A stretch of 64,000 nucleotides of DNA from a virus. Positions 1-7,364 of this stretch are shown here, one piece after another. The notes under the pieces are model-generated. The model saw only the letters and a program-made list of their open reading frames with translations. It had not been told where the DNA came from and made no database searches. How positions within the stretch are numbered: the stretch's first letter is position 1; every line of letters begins with the position of its first letter. The stretch is from positions 62,001 to 126,000 of the IMG/VR virus record IMGVR_UViG_3300046507_000371. One strand, 5' to 3'. The translations under genes and the position numbers were made by a program.

Positions 1-275
1 ACGTTAGGCATCCCTGAAAACACTGTCTTCAGGTCCTTAACGAGACCTCTACAATCCTCTGAGCCCCAGTATTCATGGTTACCTGGCACATAAAGGATAC
101 GTTTGTACACATCGGCCAGTGCTCGCTTGAGAAGGCCTATGTTGCGCCATTCACACATGTCTCCTGCGAACACTATTACGTCTGCTTCTGGATTGATAAT
201 GGAATGCAGTACACCTTCCCACTGCTTACCTTCCAGACAATCTAGATGCAAATCTGAAATAGGTTGAACTTTCAA
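1..275 (-). CDS. Metallophosphoesterase (calcineurin-like), 3' part outside the window
   Basis: The reading frame begins at a TTG preceded by AAGGAGG with a 4-nt spacer and runs off the left edge, so only about 91 residues are visible. Near the N terminus is the motif SDLHLD, then GDMCEW, then VPGNHEYWG. These match metal-binding motifs of calcineurin-like phosphoesterases (D-x-H, GD, GNHE). The enzyme probably hydrolyses a phosphomono- or diester with two metal ions, but the substrate cannot be read from this part. It is divergent from the baseplate gene to its right and has its own extended -10 promoter 37-42 nt upstream. The start codon is the main doubt, because no ATG lies in a good position. 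Confidence 0.8.
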   Translation of the reverse strand, partial: MKVQPISDLHLDCLEGKQWEGVLHSIINPEADVIVFAGDMCEWRNIGLLKRALADVYKRILYVPGNHEYWGSEDCRGLVKDLKTVFSGMPN

Positions 276-311
276 AATACCTCCTTGAGGTGAAAGACTT
301 ATTCTATAATA

Positions 312-317
312 CTTATA
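312..317 (-). promoter_or_regulatory. Extended -10 promoter (TGGTATAAG) for the metallophosphoesterase
   Basis: The minus strand reads TTTGGTATAAGTATT, an extended -10 hexamer. It is the leftmost member of a family of near-identical sites placed just upstream of minus-strand genes across the window. Confidence 0.6.
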
Positions 318-333
318 CCAAATTGAGGTATAA

Positions 334-1377
334 ATGATGCTTAACAATCCGTCTAAAATTGACAACACTTTTGATGAAGGTACTGTAACAGAAGTCGATC
401 CAATTCGTTCCTTCTGTAAGGTAAAAACTCTTCGTGGACAGAACCTAGACCAGGTTCAATGGGGTCAACCGTCAGGTGGATCGAGTCGTGCTGGTGACAG
501 AGTAACGCCTGTGATGGGGGATAGGGTTGTTGTCATGCATGGTCTTGGATATCCATTAATTATTCTATTCCTACCTCGTACACAAACCTCTGATAGTGCG
601 TTTCCTATCAATATCGATACTGGCACTTTAGCAGTAGACACGGGTAATTTCAGTCCAGAAGGTGTAAATGCTATTAACGACGTTAACAAAGCTGGAGATT
701 TATCTGTAGGAGATCGTGTCATTGCCTCTAGCGGAGGTGGTATACTAGCGGTACTTAGAGGGGGCTCTCTATTAATGAGAAGTTCACGATTGGCTGAGAT
801 CTTTATCTCTAAGTGGGACGATGTTGTACGCATTGTTTCTCGTAACTTTGAACACTTTACTGATGTGAGTTCTGACATCGTTAAGAATATCAAAGGTCGA
901 GTATATCGATACACAGGATACGCAGCAACATCTGATGCAGCAAAGATAGAGAACTACGGATACAACCTGTACTACGGTGATGTTGCTTTAGCTCAGGCTG
1001 TAAAGACTGGTTATCAAAATGCAGGTGCTCCTCCTGCAAGTTCTTCAATCATTTTCAGGGAAGAAGTTCCAGCCGGTTCAATGTATCGAATTGTGGATGG
1101 AGTATCAGGAGCAGTAACTCAAGTAGTAGGACAGACAAAGATATACCAAGACGGCACTAAGGTTACGGTTGACTTTGGTGGGAACCACATCGCCACTTGG
1201 GATGGTTCTCAAATCAAACTTGATTACGAAGGGCAACAAACTGTTACAGTTAACGGTAGCGTCATTGACCTAAAACATAGTAGTGGTGCCGAAGTCAATC
1301 TTAGCAGTGATGGCGCAAAAACAACGTTTAACGGTCACTTCGTTAATGTCACATCAGGTGGCGTTCAAATGGGATAA
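334..1377 (+). CDS. Baseplate spike / assembly protein V-like
   Basis: This 347-aa protein has an N-terminal OB-fold-like segment, with GTVTEVDPIR and GDRVVVMHGLGYP typical of gpV/gp5-type spike hubs. Its Gly/Val/Thr-rich C-terminal half alternates short beta strands, as in a trimeric beta-helix. Such proteins form the central spike below the tail tube and puncture the outer membrane. Two ATGs are adjacent, and GAGG lies 7-8 nt upstream of the first. It is followed after 3 nt by a glycosyltransferase, so the two are probably co-transcribed. The other baseplate genes lie 20 kb away, so this one is displaced from the main block. Family assignment rests on pattern rather than a search. Confidence 0.65.
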   Translation: MMLNNPSKIDNTFDEGTVTEVDPIRSFCKVKTLRGQNLDQVQWGQPSGGSSRAGDRVTPVMGDRVVVMHGLGYPLIILFLPRTQTSDSAFPINIDTGTLAVDTGNFSPEGVNAINDVNKAGDLSVGDRVIASSGGGILAVLRGGSLLMRSSRLAEIFISKWDDVVRIVSRNFEHFTDVSSDIVKNIKGRVYRYTGYAATSDAAKIENYGYNLYYGDVALAQAVKTGYQNAGAPPASSSIIFREEVPAGSMYRIVDGVSGAVTQVVGQTKIYQDGTKVTVDFGGNHIATWDGSQIKLDYEGQQTVTVNGSVIDLKHSSGAEVNLSSDGAKTTFNGHFVNVTSGGVQMG

Positions 1378-1380
1378 TTT

Positions 1381-2547
1381 ATGTTTACTAAATTTTTAAG
1401 TTGGCTCGGTTCACTTTTCAGAAAGAGCCAAACAGATAAAGGAGAGGTTGTGAGAAAGAAGATTCAGTTTATTTTGAAGTATAGAGAAAATGCCTACACA
1501 GATGAAGGTGGGTACTGCAGTACAGGGATGTTAGAAAGCGGTTTGTTTAACAGCGCACGATTCATGGTTGACATGCTAAATGATCATCCAGACATGTTCG
1601 AAGCAGAAATCGTACACGTAGAAGACAACAACGGTATTGATAGAGAAGTTACTAGATACAAACCAGACATTGTAGTAATCGAAGCATACTGGGTAGTTCC
1701 AGAGAAGTTTGAAGTTCTGACAAAGCTACATCCAAAGGTTAAGTGGGTTATTCGCAATCACAGTAAGTCACCGTTCTTGGCAAATGAAGGCATTGCGTTT
1801 GATTGGTCAATGAGATACACAGACTATCCTAACGTTTACGTTTCATCAAATGCAGAAAATACGAACAGCGAAATCGCTCAACTAGTGTATAACCATCATG
1901 CCGATTGGTCACTAGCACAAGCAAAAGAACGCTGCCCGTATCTTCCTAACTACTACCCTATCCAGAAGTTGAAGTGTGATCGTCACGATTATAAGCCTCA
2001 CAACCATGAAGTTCATATCGGATGTTTCGGTGCAATTCGCCCTCTGAAGAACCATGTAATCCAAGCACTTGCTGCAATCAAGTTTGCTGATCGTATTGGT
2101 AAGAAGTTGTTCTTTCACATCAATAGTACTCGTCTTGAGAACGCTGGCTCCAACCAGGTACTTAAGAATCTACAAATGATCTTTAATGGCATTGATCATG
2201 AGTTAGTTGAGCATTCTTGGATGAAACATGCTGACTTCATCAAACTGATCGGCACAATGGATTTTGGCCTACAAGTATCTTACACTGAAACTTTCAACAT
2301 TGTAACTGCTGATCAAGTTTCTCAAGGTGTACCAGTAGTTGTTTCTGATGAAGTAGATTGGGTAGATGGCTTATTCCATGCGGATCCCAACGATTCAGAT
2401 GACATTGCTGAGAAGTTGTTTATTGCCAACATCTATGCTCGTGCTCAAGGTTGGGTGTATAAAAATCACAACAACCTCGATAGATACAATGAAAAAACTG
2501 AGAGACAGTGGATTCACGAAATTCAACGTCTAACTGCGAAAAGCTAA
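1381..2547 (+). CDS. Glycosyltransferase, GT-B fold (GT4-like)
   Basis: The 388-aa product carries a C-terminal nucleotide-sugar domain with GCFGAIRPLKNH near residue 218 and SYTETFNIVTAD near 300 followed by QGVPVVVS. This is the usual GT-B arrangement with an E-x7-E-like acidic patch. The N-terminal half has an acceptor-domain pattern (KPDIVVIEAYWV, KWVIRNHS). It would transfer a sugar to a DNA base, virion protein or host surface glycan; nothing here decides which. It ends at a strong terminator, so it closes a two-gene unit with the spike gene. The first 25 residues are basic and could be an extension upstream of the folded domain. Confidence 0.8.
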   Translation: MFTKFLSWLGSLFRKSQTDKGEVVRKKIQFILKYRENAYTDEGGYCSTGMLESGLFNSARFMVDMLNDHPDMFEAEIVHVEDNNGIDREVTRYKPDIVVIEAYWVVPEKFEVLTKLHPKVKWVIRNHSKSPFLANEGIAFDWSMRYTDYPNVYVSSNAENTNSEIAQLVYNHHADWSLAQAKERCPYLPNYYPIQKLKCDRHDYKPHNHEVHIGCFGAIRPLKNHVIQALAAIKFADRIGKKLFFHINSTRLENAGSNQVLKNLQMIFNGIDHELVEHSWMKHADFIKLIGTMDFGLQVSYTETFNIVTADQVSQGVPVVVSDEVDWVDGLFHADPNDSDDIAEKLFIANIYARAQGWVYKNHNNLDRYNEKTERQWIHEIQRLTAKS

Positions 2548-2549
2548 AA

Positions 2550-2573
2550 AAAGCCGGGTTCAACCCCGGCTTT
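2550..2573. terminator. Bidirectional intrinsic terminator
   Basis: A 9-bp stem (AAAGCCGGG / CCCGGCTTT) is flanked by A-rich and T-rich runs on the two sides. It can stop the plus-strand glycosyltransferase transcript and the minus-strand reverse-transcriptase transcript. Confidence 0.85.
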
Positions 2574-2584
2574 CTATTTGGTTC

Positions 2585-2671
2585 CTAAGAAGTAATCATG
2601 GGTACTACGTTCGTTTCATTGCAGTGTACGAGTCCATCTACTGCACCGAGATGTGGATTTATGCGGTCCAT
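2585..2671 (-). CDS. Possible 28-aa peptide at the end of the RT operon
   Basis: An ATG preceded by GGGAGAG at good spacing opens a 28-codon frame ending just before the terminator. It has no recognisable motif. It lies inside the region downstream of the reverse transcriptase that also shows strong RNA hairpins, so it may be fortuitous. Confidence 0.3.
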   Translation of the reverse strand: MDRINPHLGAVDGLVHCNETNVVPMITS

Positions 2672-2681
2672 TTCAACTCTC

Positions 2682-2777
2682 CCTGTTTATACTACGGTTA
2701 AGAATAACTTCTTACTGCGGTAGTACAGGCCAAGCTCCGGAAGCAGACTACAGTTCTTTTACCCAGAAGAACTAGTC
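2682..2777 (-). ncRNA. Structured RNA downstream of the reverse transcriptase
   Basis: Two long inverted repeats sit in the non-coding stretch after the RT stop codon. One pairs CCTGT-ACTAC with GTAGT-ACAGG around an inner AAGAA/TTCTT stem (2682-2728). The other pairs GACTAGTTCTT with AAGAACTGTAGTC around a short loop (2746-2777). A further CGTAA/TTACG stem lies nearer the RT stop. RT-associated template RNAs are often hairpin-rich, so this is a candidate msr/msd-like or other template RNA, although most retrons place it upstream. The structure is seen; the role is inference. Confidence 0.4.
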
Positions 2778-2855
2778 AGAAAAAACTGGCAAAGCTTTCG
2801 TAATGGCGGATACGATTACTTTACGGTGTTGCTGAGTCTAGCGACATAAATACTT

Positions 2856-3875
2856 TTACGCTTTCTCAATGGCGATAGGATCACTTGATTGCTTGCCCAT
2901 ATCGACTTCTTTTAGCTTTGACTTTAAACGAGCACCAGCTGTGGGATTCAGCTGGCCGAACCAGTTCAACCGCCCCATGAGTTTACTGTAAAACAACTCT
3001 GCACTGATTCCGGCTTTGGCGGCCTCCGCCTCAATTCCGTTCTTGTTGCAGTTGTAAACCATAGCCCTGAGTTTGTTACGCTCAGATTTTTGCAGATTGA
3101 CCTTGACGTTCACAACGGCTCCGCATACATACTGCCGTTGGAAATGGCGCATCACTTTAGTCTTGGACTTGTTTACCCTGAATCGGTAACGTCCAACTTC
3201 AGTTGATACTTTGCGAAGAATCTTTCCAACAATACCTTTCCCTAACTTTTCTCGCGTTTCTGCATCCATCGAGATCGTGATGTCGTCAGCATAGATGCTG
3301 AGCGTCAGATTGTTTTCATCACAGAACTCTTTGATAGCAGGACCGAATGTCAGTGCAGTAATGATGTTACTGATCTTTGGACTGGTCAAGGCTCCTTGTG
3401 GGACGAATGACTCATAAGTACAAAGTTCTGACAATGTTCTAGCCGGTGCTTGACCGAAGCCAAGATGCTGGAACAAATCGAAAAGCTGGTATTGCTTGAT
3501 AGAAGTGAAAAAATCCTCTAGGTCGATACTCACGACCATGTCCTTACCCACATGGCTTTCGGCCATTTTAGGAATACTCCTGCCCTTCTCAAAAGCATGA
3601 ATGTATTCCGGTACCTCAATTTTATCCAGTATTTGGGTTAGGATCTTATACTGGACAACACGCATCAAGCTGTCTGGATTATGCAGGATTCTGTATTTCG
3701 TAATCGGCCCCCTCTTTCGCAGAGAAAGAATCGAGTAGTGCTCCGATTTGTTCTTCCCAAGCAGCGTTAGCATCTTCGATGATTTCCACCGAAGCTTCTC
3801 TGACAGATCCTTGTTCGACTGGATGCTGAACGGCTTGACGTAGGGCCTTAATACTAGTTGTTCCTGAATTTCCAT
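2856..3875 (-). CDS. Retron-type reverse transcriptase
   Basis: This 339-aa protein has all core RT blocks. They are KGRSI...AESH near 98-108 (retron NAxxH-like), VSIDLEDFF with the first catalytic Asp at 118, PQGALTSPKISN at 159-170, the YADD box at 195-198, and VCG at 250-252, corresponding to the retron VTG motif. The QGxxTSP form separates it from diversity-generating-element RTs. There is no fused maturase, integrase or endonuclease domain, and the length is normal for a retron RT. It overlaps the upstream 163-aa gene by about 200 nt in another frame, an unusually long overlap that suggests coupling. Likely role: defence, anti-competitor function or cDNA synthesis. No canonical msr-msd was recognised upstream. 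Confidence 0.85.
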   Translation of the reverse strand: MEIQEQLVLRPYVKPFSIQSNKDLSEKLRWKSSKMLTLLGKNKSEHYSILSLRKRGPITKYRILHNPDSLMRVVQYKILTQILDKIEVPEYIHAFEKGRSIPKMAESHVGKDMVVSIDLEDFFTSIKQYQLFDLFQHLGFGQAPARTLSELCTYESFVPQGALTSPKISNIITALTFGPAIKEFCDENNLTLSIYADDITISMDAETREKLGKGIVGKILRKVSTEVGRYRFRVNKSKTKVMRHFQRQYVCGAVVNVKVNLQKSERNKLRAMVYNCNKNGIEAEAAKAGISAELFYSKLMGRLNWFGQLNPTAGARLKSKLKEVDMGKQSSDPIAIEKA

Positions 3876-4170
3876 TTGCTTGTTCTCTTTTAGCTACTGC
3901 AACTTCTCTTGATTTCCGAATTACCTGACGCATAAGATCTTGGACGGTTACGTGATACGGCTTTTTGTTTATGATCACGATACCTTCCATTAAGACCGGC
4001 GGTGCCTTTTCAAACCGCATAATACTATCGCCGTCAGTGAACGGCTTGACCTTGATAGGATAGTAGTTATACAGCAGCCCTGTTTTAACGAGATAATAGT
4101 TGTTCTTAATCTCTAGGGCAGGCGATGACATCTTTGGAACGTTCTTCGAACTAGTGGACGAAATATCCAT
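3679..4170 (-). CDS. Unrecognised 163-aa protein overlapping the reverse transcriptase
   Basis: I do not recognise the family. The N-terminal two thirds look folded (NNYYLVKTGLLYNYYPIKV), then a basic helix (RQVIRKSREVAVAKREQ) leads to an acidic C terminus. The C-terminal 65 codons overlap the start of the RT gene in a different frame. It sits between a 42-aa amphipathic peptide gene and the RT, and all three share the promoter at 4447. In retron-like systems, accessory proteins next to the RT are often effectors or processing partners, so it is a candidate RT partner. A short hairpin lies 20-38 nt upstream of its start. Confidence 0.6.
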   Translation of the reverse strand: MDISSTSSKNVPKMSSPALEIKNNYYLVKTGLLYNYYPIKVKPFTDGDSIMRFEKAPPVLMEGIVIINKKPYHVTVQDLMRQVIRKSREVAVAKREQANGNSGTTSIKALRQAVQHPVEQGSVREASVEIIEDANAAWEEQIGALLDSFSAKEGADYEIQNPA

Positions 4171-4189
4171 TGTTGCATCCGAAATTAAT

Positions 4190-4208
4190 GTAGGTAGTTT
4201 CTACCTAC
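4190..4208 (-). other. Small hairpin in the leader of the 163-aa gene
   Basis: A perfect 8-bp inverted repeat (GTAGGTAG / CTACCTAC) with a 3-nt loop lies between the 42-aa and 163-aa genes. There is no U-tract, so it is not a terminator; it could be a processing site or part of a structured RNA. Confidence 0.45.
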
Positions 4209-4235
4209 GGTTTCTAAAAGAGCTAAGCGGGAAGG

Positions 4236-4364
4236 TTAATACGCTTCTTTATCGCTCAGCTTAGTTGCGAAGTCATCGAGAACGTCCATAACGCTATTAA
4301 CGATACGAAGGACGATCTTGACAACTCGGACAACCATGACGAGCTTCTTTAGGAATTTACCCAT
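4236..4364 (-). CDS. 42-aa cationic amphipathic peptide in the RT operon
   Basis: An ATG follows AGGAGA at ideal spacing and opens 42 codons. The N-terminal 28 residues (MGKFLKKLVMVVRVVKIVLR...) alternate basic and long hydrophobic residues, as in membrane-active helices or type I toxin-like peptides; the C terminus is acidic and polar. It is first in the operon promoted from 4447 and precedes the 163-aa protein and the reverse transcriptase. The function is not known. A toxin or membrane effector guarded by the RT complex is a reasonable inference but unproven. Confidence 0.65.
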   Translation of the reverse strand: MGKFLKKLVMVVRVVKIVLRIVNSVMDVLDDFATKLSDKEAY

Positions 4365-4446
4365 AGCGATCTCTCCTGATTAGTCTGTAGGCTTGACTAA
4401 AAAGATTGGTCGCTGCTTCCGGAGTAGGGTAGTGCCCTGTAAGATG

Positions 4447-4452
4447 CTTATA
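4447..4452 (-). promoter_or_regulatory. Extended -10 promoter of the RT operon
   Basis: The minus strand reads TTTTGGTATAAGC, the same extended -10 form as the other minus-strand sites, about 83 nt upstream of the 42-aa gene. It follows the terminator of the preceding gene. Confidence 0.65.
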
Positions 4453-4477
4453 CCAAAAGATCTGTTTTTGTTGATGC

Positions 4478-4505
4478 TAAAAAACAAGGCTTTGTGGGCC
4501 TTGTT
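4478..4505 (-). terminator. Terminator after the L7/L12-like gene
   Basis: On the minus strand, AACAAGGC pairs with GCCTTGTT around a 7-nt loop and is followed by a run of T. It separates the L7/L12-like gene from the RT operon. Confidence 0.8.
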
Positions 4506-4512
4506 CTCCTAC

Positions 4513-4824
4513 TTATGCAGCAAGTCCTTTACAACGCAAATGGACTTCATGGATTGAGTCTACAACATCCTTGGATTCTTTGAGCCCCAAGTTTCCTTTA
4601 ACTTCACGGACGAGCTTAATCGCCTTAACCCTGTCTGCACTCTTACCGATTTGATACTCCAAATCCCAAACGTACAAAATCTGTTCCACGAGCCAGTTGG
4701 GAAGATCGATAGAATCCGGGGTCCTAGTCAACTCAGGGATGATACGGTATTCAACGCGGTGATTACCTGCAACAACGTCTTTAAGCAAAACCGGTTTGAA
4801 CAAGTCCGAACGATATGTGCTCAT
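4513..4824 (-). CDS. Protein with ribosomal L7/L12 C-terminal-like domain
   Basis: Residues 62-90 of this 103-aa protein (SADRVKAIKLVREVKGNLGL, then KESKDVVD) match the helix-turn-helix core of the ribosomal L7/L12 C-terminal domain, whose typical form is K-x-x-VIK-x-VR-x-x-T-x-LGLKEAKDLV. In the ribosome that domain recruits translation GTPases. The N-terminal part is different from L7/L12 and contains DLPNWLVEQILYVWDLE. It is a single-gene unit with its own promoter (4866) and terminator. L7/L12-like proteins are known from some large phages and may redirect elongation factors or the host ribosome; here that role is inferred from the domain only. Confidence 0.65.
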   Translation of the reverse strand: MSTYRSDLFKPVLLKDVVAGNHRVEYRIIPELTRTPDSIDLPNWLVEQILYVWDLEYQIGKSADRVKAIKLVREVKGNLGLKESKDVVDSIHEVHLRCKGLAA

Positions 4825-4865
4825 GTCTTTGGTCCTTAAAAAAGGTTGTAGTTATCTGTACTTTA

Positions 4866-4871
4866 CTTATA
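4866..4871 (-). promoter_or_regulatory. Extended -10 promoter of the L7/L12-like gene
   Basis: The minus strand reads ACTGGTATAAGTAAAG, 42 nt upstream of the start codon. A TTGAAT sequence lies 18 nt upstream of the hexamer. Confidence 0.7.
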
Positions 4872-4889
4872 CCAGTTTCTATCTTCAAA

Positions 4890-4914
4890 ATTCAAAACGG
4901 GGCACGTAGCCCCG
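4890..4914 (-). terminator. Terminator after the 114-aa gene
   Basis: CGGGGC and GCCCCG form a GC-rich hairpin directly after the stop codon of the upstream gene, followed on the minus strand by TTTTGAATTTT. Confidence 0.75.
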
Positions 4915-4920
4915 ACAAGA

Positions 4921-5265
4921 TTACTCTAACCAGCCTCGTAATTTGAGTTCTGAGGTGAGCCAGTTATAAGCTTCGGTTACTACTCGTCCATAGTCTTCTA
5001 TGAAGTGTGCATTTTCCGAGTGCGGGCCGAAATCATAGTCTTTGCCTTCGAAAATGAAGTAGCCAAGAAACGGAAGATGACTGAACCATGTAGCTGCGTT
5101 GGAGAGGTAGAAGTGTTTATTAGTTTCCCACTCTAAGAACGTAGTACCTTCCGGAGGATCTCCAAGTACATCTTGGATGAGTCCGTCAAATATGGTGACT
5201 AACGCAAAGTGGCCATCGACCCTGATTACCTGCAATTGGTCTTCAAACGTATGTTTAGATTTCAT
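4921..5265 (-). CDS. Unrecognised 114-aa protein
   Basis: I do not recognise this protein. I chose the ATG at 5265 over an upstream start because AAGGA precedes it by 7-8 nt. The sequence is rich in aromatic and acidic residues (FLEWETNKHFYLSNAATWF, KDYDFGPHSENAHF) and looks like a small globular cytosolic protein with no membrane segment. It is a monocistronic unit with its own promoter at 5313 and terminator at 4890, next to the non-coding repeat element. Confidence 0.6.
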   Translation of the reverse strand: MKSKHTFEDQLQVIRVDGHFALVTIFDGLIQDVLGDPPEGTTFLEWETNKHFYLSNAATWFSHLPFLGYFIFEGKDYDFGPHSENAHFIEDYGRVVTEAYNWLTSELKLRGWLE

Positions 5266-5312
5266 GTAGTTTCCTTGGTCGTGAGAAGGCACTACTGGGT
5301 GTTACTATCCTT

Positions 5313-5318
5313 CTTATA
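5313..5318 (-). promoter_or_regulatory. Extended -10 promoter of the 114-aa gene
   Basis: The minus strand reads TTTTTGGTATAAGAAGG, 48 nt upstream of the chosen start codon. Confidence 0.65.
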
Positions 5319-5319
5319 C

Positions 5320-5895
5320 CAAAAACTGGACACATGTCCAGAAATGTCCAATTTGTCAAAAACCTCGGATCCTTACTGGGTAAGGCTTTGCGGGGAGCGT
5401 GTCCAGTTTGTCCAATTTCTCTAAAAAAAACTGGACAGCTGAAACCTAAGCCCAGTAAGGCTTTGCGGGAGATTGTCCAGTTTTTTGGCCTTTTTTCCAA
5501 AAACCATACCTCACTTTCTATTTGAGAAATAAATTTACCAAAAAAGAAAAACATAGGGTTTCCACTAACAGTCCAGAAAACAGGGGGTACTATATATATA
5601 TTTATATTTGAACTTTTAAAAAATATATTTATATATAAGAGAGTGGGGTAACAGTTTTGCTAGTTTTTTATTTCTAATAGAAAGTGAGGTATGGTTTTTC
5701 TGAAAACCTCGAAAAAACTGGACAAAATCGCTGTGAGCCTTATCCAGTATGGGTTTGAGCCTGTCCAGTTTTCTAAAAAGTTTCTGGACAAACTGGACAC
5801 ACTGGCCGCAAAGCCTTGCTGGGCTTGGGTTTCAGCGTTTCGAAGAAAATGGACATTTTTGGACAAAACTGGACACGTCCAAAAACTTCTTGTTT
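5320..5895. repeat. Non-coding TGTCCAG-iteron element, copy A of an inverted pair
   Basis: No credible gene lies here. The stretch holds many TGTCCAG / CTGGACA words in both orientations, often facing each other to form hairpins. It has an internal inverted repeat (CCATACCTCACTTTCTAT at about 5506 against ATAGAAAGTGAGGTATGG at about 5685). The centre is an AT-only block around 5586-5641 of alternating TATA. A near copy in the opposite orientation lies at 51590-52160. Stretches such as 5387-5446 and the AT core are identical base for base. Iterons plus an AT-rich core fit a replication origin or a partition/packaging site; a recombination target is also possible. The function is inference. Confidence 0.8.
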
Positions 5896-6082
5896 AACTC
5901 CTCCTCTTTACAAGGTCAGAATACTCTTGGATTGGATTACAGCCTCTAGGAGCCTCTGAGAGGGCCTAGTGAGTAGCCGAGTAGCACCTGACCTCTAGAA
6001 GCCTCTTAAATCGTCTCTAATAGAGTCAGATTCTTTTAACACTAAAATCGTTGACATAAGATCTTGAGTGATAGAGAATCGG

Positions 6083-6712
6083 ATGATAATCAAATACAAA
6101 GAAAACGCTATGAACGAAGCTTCTATTCTTTCGGGGTTCACAATGAGCGACATCCAAGAGATGATCGATGAGAATCCTTCTCTCCGTGGATTCCTACAAG
6201 GGTATCTCGCTGAACGTGCATTGAAGACTCAGATCTTGGGTATTCCAGGAGTAACTTCCGTAACCAAGATTCAAGACAGAGATTCAGACAAGGGTGACTT
6301 CAGAGTTGTGTACAAAGGTGTACCTCTCTCAATTGAGAGCAAGTCGATAGTGACTTCCTCAGTTAAAGAAGACGTTCTCTCACAGAATTGGCAAGGTACA
6401 GTAGCTGTCAAGAACACAGACAAGAGAGAAGTTACTGTTGAAGGTGTTGGAACTATTCAGACTACAAAGCTTTATCGTGGCCAGTTTGACATTCTTGCAA
6501 TTTGCTGTTTCGCAGTTAGTGGAGAGTGGGACTTTGTATTCATCGAGAATAGATTCATTCCAGGTGCAGAAGAAAGCAACGACTTACTCAAGACCAAGTT
6601 CACTGTCAATCCAAGCACTACTCCTTGTCTCACCCATGACCTCGTTAAACTCATGGAAAAGACTTTAGAAATCAAGGCTCAAGCCTTACAACCAGAAGCT
6701 TTAGCCGCTTAA
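6083..6712 (+). CDS. PD-(D/E)xK nuclease-like protein
   Basis: The 209-aa product contains KGDFRVVYKG followed by LSIESKSI, giving the D-x(n)-E-x-K spacing of the PD-(D/E)xK nuclease superfamily, with a conserved Glu in an upstream helix (LAERALKTQIL). I used the ATG at 6083; a GTG 15 nt earlier and an ATG at 6110 are alternatives, and no strong ribosome site favours one. It is the first plus-strand gene after the repeat element. A TTGACA lies about 30 nt upstream but no clear -10 box. It may be a DNA-processing or recombination nuclease. Assignment rests on motif spacing only. Confidence 0.5.
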   Translation: MIIKYKENAMNEASILSGFTMSDIQEMIDENPSLRGFLQGYLAERALKTQILGIPGVTSVTKIQDRDSDKGDFRVVYKGVPLSIESKSIVTSSVKEDVLSQNWQGTVAVKNTDKREVTVEGVGTIQTTKLYRGQFDILAICCFAVSGEWDFVFIENRFIPGAEESNDLLKTKFTVNPSTTPCLTHDLVKLMEKTLEIKAQALQPEALAA

Positions 6713-6741
6713 AATATCTGAGTAAAACGGATCCCTACACC

Positions 6742-7344
6742 ATGAATGACAATGAAATTGTTATGAACCTTCTAGACTTTTACAAACGTAAAGGTATCGA
6801 TTTATATAAGGTTCTTGACGACCCGACTTTTAAGTCCCTAGGCCGAGACACTCAGCTTAAGGCCCTGCAGATGTATGCTAACCATATTCTCGCAGGTACA
6901 CCTCAAGGTTTCTCAAAGAACGATTTCAGATCAGTTCTTAAAAACACTTTTATGCAAGCAGGCATCGGAGCGGTATCAGGTGGTGCTACAGCATTTGGCC
7001 TTTCTAAGGCATTTAGAGGCGGCTCAGTACCAGCTGAAGCATTGTTGGCAGGTGGTATCTTCGGTGGTATGTCTGGAGCCTTCAGCGGGATCCTAGGAGC
7101 TGTTGGTAGAGCGAATGATCGTAGGTTCATGAGAAGTGAACTAGAGACGCTTACTAATACGCCTACTCCAGGTCATGCTCTAAATGTTCTTACAGCAAAT
7201 CATATTCGCGCTGGTCAACTTGAACCAACGAACAAGGTTTTAGAAGCAGTACGTGAAAAGGTTAGAACTTCAGTAGACGCTAGTCGTGACGAACAGGTTA
7301 AGTTCTTTGTAGAACAGCATAACCTCGACAATGAACGCATGTAA
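6742..7344 (+). CDS. Unrecognised 200-aa protein with Gly-rich hydrophobic centre
   Basis: The family is not recognised. The N-terminal 60 residues are helical and polar. Residues about 75-125 form a long Gly/Ala-rich hydrophobic stretch (AGIGAVSGGATAFG, AGGIFGGMSGAFSG) that could cross a membrane twice, and the C terminus is charged. Such glycine-zipper segments occur in phage proteins ejected into or through the inner membrane. It starts a plus-strand run of four adjacent genes that looks like a virion-protein group. Confidence 0.6.
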   Translation: MNDNEIVMNLLDFYKRKGIDLYKVLDDPTFKSLGRDTQLKALQMYANHILAGTPQGFSKNDFRSVLKNTFMQAGIGAVSGGATAFGLSKAFRGGSVPAEALLAGGIFGGMSGAFSGILGAVGRANDRRFMRSELETLTNTPTPGHALNVLTANHIRAGQLEPTNKVLEAVREKVRTSVDASRDEQVKFFVEQHNLDNERM

Positions 7345-7364
7345 CGAACTAAGATATAAACACT

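Noticed and set aside
465-914. 149-codon minus-strand frame inside the spike gene
   Set aside because: It is antisense to a well supported coding region and has no ribosome site or recognisable domain.
2856-3875. Diversity-generating retroelement
   Set aside because: The RT has the QG-x-x-TSP form rather than the SQ form of those elements, and no template/variable repeat pair with adenine differences was seen near it.
4170-4512. Upstream msr/msd retron RNA
   Set aside because: The stretch before the 163-aa gene is mostly taken by a 42-aa gene, a small 8-bp hairpin and a promoter; no long inverted pair with a branching G was recognised.
5586-5641. CRISPR array or tandem-repeat locus
   Set aside because: Repeated words are short, irregular and in both orientations without equal spacers.
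5209-5949. Several short open frames over the iteron element
   Set aside because: They lie on both strands, lack ribosome sites, and reflect repeated TGTCCAG words; the same happens in the second copy near 51909-52232.
6050-6075. Late promoter TTGACA before the nuclease gene
   Set aside because: Similar TTGACG words occur near 15801 and 41064, but no consistent -10 element follows at a fixed distance, so a motif cannot be claimed.
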